From RUG11272 sp045226335 (GTDB lineage Bacteria; Bacillota; Clostridia; Christensenellales; Aristaeellaceae): a stretch of DNA of 55,018 nt. The position numbers and the translations under genes are program-made. This document shows positions 35,910-43,674 of the stretch, piece after piece. The notes below the pieces were generated by a model. That model saw nothing but the letters and a program-made list of their open reading frames with translations. It did no database searches and was not told the origin of the DNA. The stretch's first letter is position 1. Each line of letters opens with the position of its first letter. The DNA lies in contig JBGVCH010000097.1 in NCBI GenBank assembly GCA_045226335.1, forward strand, positions 1 to 55,018, in the 5' to 3' direction.

Positions 35910-37178
35910 TCAGTCCATAAAATCGAATTCCATGTCGCCGATGACCACGGTGGAGCCTTCGCCCGCGCCCTTTTCCCTCAGGGCGTCGATAACGCCTAGG
36001 CGTCGCAGCGTCCGGTGGAACCAGTTCAGGCTCTCGTCGTCGTCAAAGTTGACGCTGTTGATGAGATGCTCCATGACCGGGCCGCTGACGATGAAGGCGT
36101 CCCCGTCCTGTTCGATCTCAAAGTCGTTGGTCATCGCCGTGTCTTCCGGCGTGATCTCCTCGGCGAAGTGCTGAATGGGGGGCAGGGTGTCCAGCAGGGC
36201 TTCCGCCGCGTCCAGTAATTCGTCAAAGCCCTGCCGTGTGGCCGCGCTGACGGTGAATACCGGCCAGCCGTCCTTGGCCACATGCGCCCTGAGCCGGTTG
36301 ATGTTGTCGTCGCTGTCCAGCAGGTCCGACTTGTTGCAGACCACGATCTGCGGGCGGTTTTTCAGGTCGCCGTAATTGGCCAGCTCCAGGTTGATCTGGT
36401 CGTAATCCGCCACCGGGTCCCGCCCCTCCAGGCCGGAGATGTCGATGACATGGAACAGCAGCCGTGTGCGCTCCACATGCCGCAGAAAGTCGTGGCCGAG
36501 CCCGACGCCTTCCGACGCGCCTTCCACTAGACCCGGAATGTCCGCCAGGACCATGTCTTTGCCGTGCCGCCGGACAATGCCGAGGTTGGGCGTCAGGGTG
36601 GTGAAATGATAGTTGGCGATCTTCGGCCGGGCGGCCGTGACCACGGAGAGGATGGTGCTCTTGCCCACGTTGGGATAGCCCACAAGGCCCACGTCCGCGA
36701 TGGTCTTCAGCTCCAGCTGGAAGGTGTGGACGCCGGTCTTGAAGCCGGGCTTGGCGAAGTTGGGCGCCTGGCGGGTGGGGGTGGCAAAGTGCATGTTGCC
36801 CCAGCCGCCGCGGCCGCCTTTCAGCAGCAGGCGGGTTTCGCCGGCCTGATCCATGTCCGCCGCGATTTTGCCGGTATCCATGTCCCGGACCACCGTGCCC
36901 ACCGGCACCTTGATGATCAGATCCTCCCCGGATTTGCCCTTGCACCGCAGCGCCGTGCCGTCCCGGCCGTCCTCGGCGGTGTATTTTGTCTTGAAGCGGA
37001 AGTCCAGCAGGGTGTGCATGTTGGGGTCCGCGAACAGCATGATGCTCCCACCGTTGCCGCCGTCCCCGCCGTCCGGCCCGCCGTTCTGAACGAATTTCTC
37101 CCGGTGGAACGACACGCAGCCGTTGCCGCCGTTGCCTGCCTTGCAGGTGATCCTGGCCTGGTCCACAAAATTGCCCAT
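35910..37178 (-). CDS. obgE: GTPase ObgE/CgtA
   Basis: The 422-residue product is Obg, a GTPase for 50S assembly and stress control. The Gly-rich Obg fold (GNGGNGCVSFHREKFV, GGPDGGDGGNGGSI) is followed by the G domain: G1 GYPNVGKST, G3 DIPGL, G4 NKSD. The C-terminal OCT domain is complete (FHRTLRRLGVIDALREKG, STVVIGDMEFDF). AAGGAGACATT precedes the start. In many bacteria obgE follows rplU-rpmA; here it lies between a DUF711 gene and yhbY. Confidence 0.97.
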   Translation of the reverse strand: MGNFVDQARITCKAGNGGNGCVSFHREKFVQNGGPDGGDGGNGGSIMLFADPNMHTLLDFRFKTKYTAEDGRDGTALRCKGKSGEDLIIKVPVGTVVRDMDTGKIAADMDQAGETRLLLKGGRGGWGNMHFATPTRQAPNFAKPGFKTGVHTFQLELKTIADVGLVGYPNVGKSTILSVVTAARPKIANYHFTTLTPNLGIVRRHGKDMVLADIPGLVEGASEGVGLGHDFLRHVERTRLLFHVIDISGLEGRDPVADYDQINLELANYGDLKNRPQIVVCNKSDLLDSDDNINRLRAHVAKDGWPVFTVSAATRQGFDELLDAAEALLDTLPPIQHFAEEITPEDTAMTNDFEIEQDGDAFIVSGPVMEHLINSVNFDDDESLNWFHRTLRRLGVIDALREKGAGEGSTVVIGDMEFDFMD

Positions 37179-37200
37179 AATGTCTCCTTGTCGTGCCGGT

Positions 37201-38547
37201 TCAGTTTCTCAGGGAATGAAGCGGCGCGGGAATGCGGCCGCCTCTGGCGATGAAGGCTTCACATTTGAAGGGGTTGACCGACTGTACCGGTGCGAAGCCC
37301 AGCAGTCCGCCGAAAGCCACTTCATCCCCGGCTGCTTTCCCGATGGCGGGGATCACCCGGACGGCGGTGGTTTTGTTGTTCACCATGCCGATGGCGGCTT
37401 CGTCCGCGATGATGCCGCTGATGGTGGCAGCGGAGGTGTCGCCGGGCACCGCAATCATGTCCAGGCCCACGGAACACACGCAGGTCATGGCTTCCAGCTT
37501 TTCCAGGGACAGGGCACCGGCCCGGACGGCCTCGATCATGCCGATGTCCTCGCTGACCGGGATGAAGGCGCCGGACAGGCCGCCCACATGGTTGGAAGCC
37601 ATGACGCCGCCCTTCTTGACCGCGTCGTTCAGCAGGGCCAGGGCGGCGGTGGTTCCGGGGGCGCCGGCCGCTTCAAGGCCCATCTCCGTGAGGATGTGCG
37701 CCACCGAGTCTCCCCGGGCCGGGGTCGGCGCCAGGGACAGATCCACGATGCCGAAGGGGATCCCCAGGCGCTGGGAAGCCTCCCGGGCCACCAGCTGGCC
37801 CACCCGGGTGATCTTGAACGCCGTGCGCTTCACCGTCTCCGCCACGACGTCGAAACTGGCGCCCCGGACAGACTCCAGGGCCCGCTTGACCACACCGGGT
37901 CCGGAGACACCTACGTTCACGGCGCATTCCGGTTCGCCGACGCCGCAGAAAGCGCCGGCCATGAAGGGGTTGTCCTCCACAGCGTTGCAGAACACCACCA
38001 GCTTTGCGCAGCCCAGCCCGTCCCGGTCCGCCGTCAAGGTGGCGGTGCGAAGGATGATCTCGCCCATCTCCTTCACCGCGTTCATGTTGATGCCGGTGCG
38101 GGTGGATCCCACGTTGACGGAAGCGCAGAGGAGCTCGGTCTCCGCCAGCACTTCCGGGATGGTGGCCAGGATGCGCTCATCGGCATTGGTGGCCCCTTTG
38201 TGCATCAGGGCGCTGTAACCGCCCAGGAAGTTGACGCCGATCTCCCGGGCGGCCCGGTCCAGCCAGCGGGCGATGGGGGTGGGGTCCCCCTGGCAGATGA
38301 GGCTCACCGGGGTGACCGAAACCCGCTTGTTGACGATGGGGATCCCGAATTCCCTGGAGATGTCTTCGCCCGTCTGAACCAGCTTTCCGGCGGTGCGGCA
38401 GATCTTCTCATAGGCGCGCCGACCGCAGACCTCCGGCACCGCGTCGCTGCAGTCCAGCAGGTTGATGCCCAGGGTGATGGTCCGGATGTCGAAGTTCTCA
38501 TCCTGAATCATGTGCAGGGTTTGCAGGATTTCTCCGGTTTCAATCAT
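37201..38547 (-). CDS. DUF711 (UPF0210) family protein
   Basis: The 448-residue product belongs to the DUF711/UPF0210 family, which is distantly related to glycyl radical and PFL-like folds but has no proven reaction. Signs are ENFDIRTITLGINLLDC, CGRRAYEKICRTA, GYSALMHKGATNADE, GVSGPGVVKRALE and GAPGTTAALALLND. The start at 38547 follows GAGGAACC and overlaps the end of recX by eight bases. UPF0210 genes often pair with a small ACT protein; none is adjacent here. The length is typical. Confidence 0.92.
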   Translation of the reverse strand: MIETGEILQTLHMIQDENFDIRTITLGINLLDCSDAVPEVCGRRAYEKICRTAGKLVQTGEDISREFGIPIVNKRVSVTPVSLICQGDPTPIARWLDRAAREIGVNFLGGYSALMHKGATNADERILATIPEVLAETELLCASVNVGSTRTGINMNAVKEMGEIILRTATLTADRDGLGCAKLVVFCNAVEDNPFMAGAFCGVGEPECAVNVGVSGPGVVKRALESVRGASFDVVAETVKRTAFKITRVGQLVAREASQRLGIPFGIVDLSLAPTPARGDSVAHILTEMGLEAAGAPGTTAALALLNDAVKKGGVMASNHVGGLSGAFIPVSEDIGMIEAVRAGALSLEKLEAMTCVCSVGLDMIAVPGDTSAATISGIIADEAAIGMVNNKTTAVRVIPAIGKAAGDEVAFGGLLGFAPVQSVNPFKCEAFIARGGRIPAPLHSLRN

Positions 38548-39187
38548 CGAATGGTTCCTCCTCGGTTCCGTCTGCCATGGCCTGCCGCGCGGTCCGGAGG
38601 GCTTCACTGGCCAGAGAGCAGGGATAGCCACGGCGCGCCAGCATGGCCAGAACACGCTGGTCGGTCTTTCTCTTGTCCTCACCGGGTTTGGCGCCGCGGA
38701 TGCCTTTCTCCGCCAGGGCGGCGGCCGCGGTCAGCTGCTCGTCCTCCCGCAGGGCTTCCATGGCCTCCGCGGCGGTGTCCGCGTCCACGCCCCGCATCCG
38801 CAGTTCACGCCGGATCCGGTCAGCCCCCAGGTTCCGGCGGCTTCCGGCCCGGACGAACTGCTTTGCGAAATCCGCGTCGTCCGTCAGCCCGTTGCTGCGC
38901 AGCTTGTACAGCACCATCTCACAGGTCGCGGGCCGGTACCCCAGGCGGCGCATCCGCGCTTCCAGCTCTTTCTCCGCGAAGGAGCGCCGGGCCAGCAGGG
39001 AGACCGCGTATTCCAGCGCGGGCCGGTACTGGCGGAGCAGCAGCCATTGGTCATACTCGTCCGGATCGATGTCATCGCCGGGGGAGAGTGGGCGCTCCCG
39101 GTAGATGGCGTCCGGGAGGCGGTAGCGCTCGCCGCCGATGTTGATATACCAGGTTTTCCGCACCTGCCGGACGTCGGTCACTTCCAC
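38540..39187 (-). CDS. recX: Regulatory protein RecX
   Basis: The 215-residue product is RecX, which binds RecA filaments and limits recombination. The repeated three-helix units are seen: YAVSLLARRSFAEKELEARM, GYRPATCEMVLYKLRSNGLT, DADFAKQFVRAGS and LGADRIRRELRMRGVD. It overlaps the serine hydrolase gene upstream by 10 bases and the DUF711 gene downstream by 8, so it is deep inside a coupled operon. recA itself is not in the window. Confidence 0.9.
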   Translation of the reverse strand: MEVTDVRQVRKTWYINIGGERYRLPDAIYRERPLSPGDDIDPDEYDQWLLLRQYRPALEYAVSLLARRSFAEKELEARMRRLGYRPATCEMVLYKLRSNGLTDDADFAKQFVRAGSRRNLGADRIRRELRMRGVDADTAAEAMEALREDEQLTAAAALAEKGIRGAKPGEDKRKTDQRVLAMLARRGYPCSLASEALRTARQAMADGTEEEPFDD

Positions 39188-40341
39188 GAGGGCATCTCCT
39201 TCCGCAGGGCATATCGCAGGACATCCCGGTTGCAGACGCCCAGACGGCCGGTCCGGGCCTCGCTGCAGCCGCCGTTGAGGAAGACGGTCTGTCGGCCGGT
39301 GGATTGCTCATAGAACGCCCCGTCCGCGCAGCCGTACGCGAACCCCTGATGGCCGAGGATCGGGCTGTCCGACAGGGTCGGATCCCGGATGATCAGCAAG
39401 CCCAGGCCGTAGGAGAGGGTCGGGCTGAGGCGGCCGTACACGGCCTGCGCTGAGGTCATCTCCCGGACGGCCCGCTCCGACAGGATCCGACGGCCCTGCC
39501 GCACGCCGCAGTCCGCGATCATGCCGAGCAGGCAGGACAGGGACGCGGCGTTCGTATACAGCGCGCCGGCGGTATGGCCGAAGTGCCGCTCCGGGTCTGC
39601 CTGGGTCAGGGCTTTGCAGCCCAGGGGCGTGACGACCACGTCCGGCTGTATGCGGCGGGTGAGGACTCTGGTGATGGGCATGATGCGGTTCCGGTCGATC
39701 CGGGTCGCGTCGAGACTGCCGTCCATCTCCAGGGGCTCCAGCACCAGTTCCCGGAGGACATCGCTGACGGGCTTTCCGGTGGCCTGTTCCATCACACAGC
39801 CCAGGAGGCCAAAGCCGAAGTTGCAGTAGGAGAAAGTGTCACCCGGCCGGCCGGCTGCGACGCCGGGTGCCTCCAGCACCGCGTGAAACGGCTCTCCGTT
39901 TGCAAGTGCCGTGTCCATGGCGGCGGTATCGCGAAGGCCGGAGGTGTGGCTGAGAAGATGCCGCAGTGTCACATCCCTGAGGACTACCGGTGAGCCCGGA
40001 AGCAGATCCCGCACGGGGTCATCCAGCCCGAAGGCGCCCCGGTCGCAGAGGGACAGGACGGCGCAGGCCGTCACCATTTTGGTGAGGGAGGCCACCCGGA
40101 ACAGGGTGGTCTCGCCGCAGGCTTTCGAAGGCTCCAGGGACGTGAACACGGAAGCTGTCCGATCCCCGTCCCGCAGCAGCAGGGAGGCGCCCCGGACCCT
40201 GTGCCGGACCAGCAGGCGCTTATACTCCGCCATGTGGTTCAGCTGCTGTCCGGACGCTTCGTGCCGCATGCTTCCGGAGAGGGACGGCGTCAGCAGCAAT
40301 CCGGCTTGGTAGACGACGTTTTTCAGTTTGCCTGATGGCAT
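39178..40341 (-). CDS. Serine hydrolase, class C beta-lactamase/esterase family
   Basis: The 387-residue product has the penicillin-binding-protein-like fold of class C beta-lactamase-related hydrolases. The nucleophile lies in SLTK (S85, K88), the second motif is YCN (Y172, N174), and ILGHQGF stands at the KTG position. LRHLLSHTSGL is typical of the family. There is no signal peptide, so it is probably cytoplasmic; an esterase or peptidase role is more likely than drug resistance. The ATG at 40341 follows AGGAGG and overlaps lgt by 19 bases. Confidence 0.88.
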   Translation of the reverse strand: MPSGKLKNVVYQAGLLLTPSLSGSMRHEASGQQLNHMAEYKRLLVRHRVRGASLLLRDGDRTASVFTSLEPSKACGETTLFRVASLTKMVTACAVLSLCDRGAFGLDDPVRDLLPGSPVVLRDVTLRHLLSHTSGLRDTAAMDTALANGEPFHAVLEAPGVAAGRPGDTFSYCNFGFGLLGCVMEQATGKPVSDVLRELVLEPLEMDGSLDATRIDRNRIMPITRVLTRRIQPDVVVTPLGCKALTQADPERHFGHTAGALYTNAASLSCLLGMIADCGVRQGRRILSERAVREMTSAQAVYGRLSPTLSYGLGLLIIRDPTLSDSPILGHQGFAYGCADGAFYEQSTGRQTVFLNGGCSEARTGRLGVCNRDVLRYALRKEMPSWK

Positions 40342-41231
40342 GACGATCCTCCTGAACGGGAAAGAATCAGCGAGCAAACGATGCACGCGCAGCCGTAGGC
40401 GGCCAGGGACAGGGTCCGCAGGCGAAGCCCGCAGCCCGCGAAGTGAACGAACAGCACCGCGTCCAGCGCGCCGCAGGGCAGCAGCACCCAGAACCGCTTT
40501 TTCCACGGGCTCCGGGCGGTCCGGATGACACAGACGGCCAGGCAGAGCAGGATGCTCAGCAGCTGGCTGACGCGGATCCCGGGCAGGATGAAGAGACTGT
40601 CCGTGCGGAAACCCTCGATGATCATTCTCGCGGCGCCGTAGAGGAGAAAGTAAGCCAGCGTCGTGTCTCCGGGATGCCGGCGGGACTTTCGCCTGGACCA
40701 GAGCCAGAGGAAGATGCAGAAATCGGCCAGGGATTCATAGAAGAAAGTGGCCATGTGCCACTGATCGCCGATCTGCACTCCGGCAGGGAAAAACTGCCAG
40801 CGCGGGTCGGTGATGGCGGTGCCGTAGGCTTCCCGGTTGAAGAAGTTGCCCCAGCGTCCGATGGCCTGGGCCAGCGCGAGGCCGGGCGCCACCATGTCAA
40901 ACAGCGTCGGGACCGGGATGTGTCTCCGCCGGCCGTACAGGATGATCGTCAGGAAACCCGCGATGACACCGCCGTAGATGGCCAGGCCGCCTTCCCAGAT
41001 CCGGAAGACGCCCAGAGGGTCGGCCGCGTATTCACGCCAGGAAAAGAGGACGTAGTAAACCCGTGCTCCGAGAACCCCCAGGGGAATGATCCGCAGGGCC
41101 AGGTCCAGGCAGGTGTCAGCCGGGAGGCCCAGCCGCTTCTCCTCCAGGCGGGAAAGGAGCACCGCGACGGCCATTCCGCTGACCACCAGCAGACTGTACC
41201 AGCGGACAACCCCGAACAGGGTTTCGGACAT
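40323..41231 (-). CDS. lgt: Prolipoprotein diacylglyceryl transferase
   Basis: The 302-residue membrane enzyme moves diacylglycerol onto the lipobox Cys of prolipoproteins. Family signs are GARVYYVLF, WEGGLAIYGGVIAG, GQAIGRWGNFFNREAYG-type motif (seen as LAQAIGRWGNFFNREAYG) and RMIIEGFRTDSL. The start at 41231 follows GGAGGT by seven bases. After the usual end the protein has an extra ~55 residues with two more hydrophobic segments (WVLLPCGALDAVLFVHFAGC, TLSLAAYGCACIVCSLILS). It opens the minus-strand operon and serves the lipoproteins of the nearby two-component cluster, among others. Confidence 0.94.
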   Translation of the reverse strand: MSETLFGVVRWYSLLVVSGMAVAVLLSRLEEKRLGLPADTCLDLALRIIPLGVLGARVYYVLFSWREYAADPLGVFRIWEGGLAIYGGVIAGFLTIILYGRRRHIPVPTLFDMVAPGLALAQAIGRWGNFFNREAYGTAITDPRWQFFPAGVQIGDQWHMATFFYESLADFCIFLWLWSRRKSRRHPGDTTLAYFLLYGAARMIIEGFRTDSLFILPGIRVSQLLSILLCLAVCVIRTARSPWKKRFWVLLPCGALDAVLFVHFAGCGLRLRTLSLAAYGCACIVCSLILSRSGGSSCHQAN

Positions 41232-41266
41232 CGGCCGGACCTCCAATCATATAGCGGTACGCGTGT

Positions 41267-41295
41267 ATTATAGAGGAAAGCGGGGGACGGGTCAA
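41267..41295 (-). promoter_or_regulatory. lgt operon promoter
   Basis: Minus strand TTGACC (41295-41290) and TATAAT (41272-41267) with a 17-bp spacer, 35 bases upstream of the lgt start. It should drive lgt to yhbY, since no terminator or clear promoter separates these six genes. Confidence 0.85.
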
Positions 41296-41332
41296 GGGAA
41301 ACGTCGCGGTATGAGGTGCGGCACCGGCGATG

Positions 41333-41355
41333 AAAAACAGACCCCGAAGGGTCTG
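41333..41355 (-). terminator. rpmE terminator
   Basis: On the minus strand CAGACCC-TTCG-GGGTCTG is followed by TTTTT, seven bases after the rpmE stop. Confidence 0.88.
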
Positions 41356-41362
41356 TGATGGC

Positions 41363-41563
41363 TCACTCCATGCCGAAGCGCTTCTTGAAGCGATCAACGC
41401 GTCCGCCGGTGTCCACAAGCTTCTGCTTGCCGGTGTAGAAAGGATGGCACTTGGAGCAAATATCAACCTTCATCTCTTTCTTGGTGGAACCGGTCTCAAA
41501 CGTCTCACCGCACACGCAGCGAACGATGCACTTGCCATACTTGGGATGAATCTTTTCCTTCAT
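41363..41563 (-). CDS. rpmE: 50S ribosomal protein L31
   Basis: The 66-residue product is L31 (bL31) of the zinc-binding type: Cys at KCIVRCVCGETF and ICSKCHPFYTGKQKLVDTGGR. GAAAGAGGTGAAACAGCA precedes the ATG. It has its own promoter and terminator, downstream of rho, as in other Firmicutes. Confidence 0.97.
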   Translation of the reverse strand: MKEKIHPKYGKCIVRCVCGETFETGSTKKEMKVDICSKCHPFYTGKQKLVDTGGRVDRFKKRFGME

Positions 41564-41615
41564 TGCTGTTTCACCTCTTTCGCGTATGCAATGATCGGCT
41601 TATGCCGCAGGTGCT

Positions 41616-41644
41616 ATTCTAACACAGATGCAGTCACAATGCAA
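41616..41644 (-). promoter_or_regulatory. rpmE promoter
   Basis: Minus strand TTGCAT (41644-41639) and TAGAAT (41621-41616), 17-bp spacer, about 55 bases upstream of the rpmE start. Confidence 0.75.
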
Positions 41645-41701
41645 GGGGAAATTTGCGTTTTTTCCCGGGGGTCGCCAGACTTTTTGCAACTTTTTGCAAA
41701 A

Positions 41702-43435
41702 TCAGCGTTTTCCCTGCATCAGGCTGATGAGATCCGGCAGTCTGGCGCACAGAGCGTCGTTGTCCGGCGCTCGGTCCGTGAGCTCGGCCAGCTGGCGGAT
41801 GGCGGCGGAATCGGACATGCCCTCGAGCTCTTTCTTCAGCAGCGACAGGCTCTCCTGCCGGTTGTGGTCCAGGAACTGTTCGGTACGCCGTGTCCCGGAC
41901 TGATGCCACGCGACGGGCGGCAGGATGCTGACCCGGGCCAGGCTGCTGTCCAGGGCCACGACACAGTTGGCGGCTTCCCGGAATTCCTCGACGATGGTAT
42001 CGTCCACCTTGTTGCCGGTCTGTACGTTCAGGCAGGCAATCACGGTGAGGCTCGCACCTTCGCGCAGTGCCCGGGCCGCGCCGAAGAGTTTCCTGGCGCG
42101 GAAAAGGCTGGAGGGGTTTACCATGCCCGGGGTGGCACGGCCCTGCTGGGCGGCGGCGATGCTGCAGGTCTTGGCCAGCTTGGTGAGGCTGTCCACCAGC
42201 AGGACGGTGTCCGTACCCATCTCGCACTGGCGCATGGCACGCTCCAGGGCCAGATCGGTCATCCGAAGGTGATTCTCCGGGTTTTGGTCAAAGGTGGTGG
42301 CCAGGACTTCGCACTTCACCTGATCCCTGAACTCCGTGGCGTCCTCCGGCGTGACATCCAGCAGCAGCACGCAGACCCGTGCCTCCGGATGGTGCGCGGT
42401 GATGGCGTTGGCCAGATCCCGCAGAAGCCCCGCTTTGTCCGTGTCGGGCTGGCAGAGCAGCAGGGCGCGCTGTCCGAATCCCATGGGCGCGATGAGGTCC
42501 AGGATCCGTGTGGCGCGGGTGTTGTCAATGCCCAGCCTGCGGGTCGGATAGATCGCCGTCATGGCGTCGAAAGCGGGCCTCGAAGCCAGGGCGGCCGGCG
42601 GCTTTCCGTTGAGGGACGTGACGGTCAGCAAAGCGCTGTACTTGTCGCCTTCCCGCTGGGGACGAATCTTGCCTGTCACGGTGTCGCCGGCACGCAGGCC
42701 GTAGCGCTTGATCTGGGAAGGCGCCACGTAGATATCGCTGCCGGAGGTGACCAGACTGCTGCCCCGAAGGAACGCGTAGCCGTCGGGGTGCATCTCAAGG
42801 ACGCCGGTCTCCTCCTTCAGGTCTTCGGCGGTCAGGTAGGACTGGGGCGACGGCGCGTCGGACGGCTGCTGCGGCGCAGGCTCGCGGCGGGCCGGAGCCT
42901 CCTGAACCGGGGCGGGTTCCCTGCGCTGGGGCGGCTGCGGCGCCTGAGGCGCTTCCGGTTCATGCCAGGGGCTGACGGTGGGCTCGGGCTTGGCGGCAGG
43001 CTGAACGGCTGCGCCGGGGCCGAAGCGCGGGGTATAGGTGTTCTGAGGGCGCGGCGGGAGATCGGAGGAAGGCTGCGGCGCTGGGACCCTGTAACCGCCG
43101 GTGCTGTCCCCCTGGGAATTGCCGTAGGACGGCCGCTGGCCCGCATTCGAATACCCGGGCCGCTGGTTTCCGTAGCGGTTGGATGGGTTGTGCCATGCGG
43201 CCCGGAAGGTGGGCTGCGCGGGGCGCGGTTCCGGCTTTTCTTCGGCCGCCGGCACCTGGATCTGCGTCTGGACGGGCGCGGACGCTCTGTCCGCTGTGTC
43301 ATCGTCCTCCGCGGCGGCTTCCAGCTTTGCGATGATGCCGGCCTTGTTGAGACCGGCGCCGAGGACAACGCCGTGATCCTTGGCATATTTGCGCAGCTCA
43401 ATGACGCTCATATCAGAAAAATCTGCTGATGACAT
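41702..43435 (-). CDS. rho: Rho-family protein with degenerate ATPase site
   Basis: The 577-residue product has a Rho N-domain (SVIELRKYAKDHGV), a ~150-residue Pro/Gln-rich insert, the primary RNA-binding fold (GVLEMHPDGYAFLRG, SDIYVAPSQIKRYGLRAGD) and a RecA-like ATPase domain. The site is altered: the Walker A PPKAGKT reads QPDTDKA (P330-A335), and the catalytic Glu-Arg after the first Walker Asp (DER) reads DVT (360-362). The second Asp (LLVDSLTKLA) and the arginine finger (SGTRR) are kept. Canonical Rho terminates transcription by ATP-driven translocation; this one may not hydrolyse ATP normally. Its place beside rpmE is that of the ordinary firmicute rho. AGGAGG precedes ATG 43435. Confidence 0.88.
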   Translation of the reverse strand: MSSADFSDMSVIELRKYAKDHGVVLGAGLNKAGIIAKLEAAAEDDDTADRASAPVQTQIQVPAAEEKPEPRPAQPTFRAAWHNPSNRYGNQRPGYSNAGQRPSYGNSQGDSTGGYRVPAPQPSSDLPPRPQNTYTPRFGPGAAVQPAAKPEPTVSPWHEPEAPQAPQPPQRREPAPVQEAPARREPAPQQPSDAPSPQSYLTAEDLKEETGVLEMHPDGYAFLRGSSLVTSGSDIYVAPSQIKRYGLRAGDTVTGKIRPQREGDKYSALLTVTSLNGKPPAALASRPAFDAMTAIYPTRRLGIDNTRATRILDLIAPMGFGQRALLLCQPDTDKAGLLRDLANAITAHHPEARVCVLLLDVTPEDATEFRDQVKCEVLATTFDQNPENHLRMTDLALERAMRQCEMGTDTVLLVDSLTKLAKTCSIAAAQQGRATPGMVNPSSLFRARKLFGAARALREGASLTVIACLNVQTGNKVDDTIVEEFREAANCVVALDSSLARVSILPPVAWHQSGTRRTEQFLDHNRQESLSLLKKELEGMSDSAAIRQLAELTDRAPDNDALCARLPDLISLMQGKR

Positions 43436-43557
43436 ACGGTACCTCCTCATAAGCAGGTTGACAGCCCGGTGTATTCGTTTTCGGAGATCGCGACGCCGGC
43501 AATCAGAAATCCGGCGCCAAGGAGAAGCGGGATACTTCCGTCCGATAAACTATCATG

Positions 43558-43586
43558 AGTATAACAAATCATCCGGTTTTTCGCAA
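43558..43586 (-). promoter_or_regulatory. rho promoter
   Basis: Minus strand TTGCGA (43586-43581) and TATACT (43563-43558), 17-bp spacer. It leaves a leader of about 115 bases in which I see no known riboswitch. Confidence 0.75.
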
Positions 43587-43627
43587 GGCTTTTTCCGCCG
43601 GAAATCAGAAATGAGCAAAACCGGCAT

Positions 43628-43659
43628 GGAAAAAGCCAGGCGTAATGACCGCCCGGCCT
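43628..43659 (-). terminator. Terminator of the alpha-oxoamine synthase gene
   Basis: On the minus strand AGGCCGGGCG pairs with CGCCTGGCTT (two or three G-T pairs), followed by a T-tract (43634-43629). Confidence 0.75.
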
Positions 43660-43674
43660 GAAGGGATCACGGGA

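Noticed and set aside
39178..40341. A true beta-lactamase resistance gene
   Set aside because: There is no signal peptide and the gene sits in a housekeeping operon; the SxxK/YxN fold is shared by many esterases and peptidases.
43436..43557. A riboswitch in the rho leader
   Set aside because: I could not find a known aptamer core or a terminator/antiterminator pair in the ~115-base leader.
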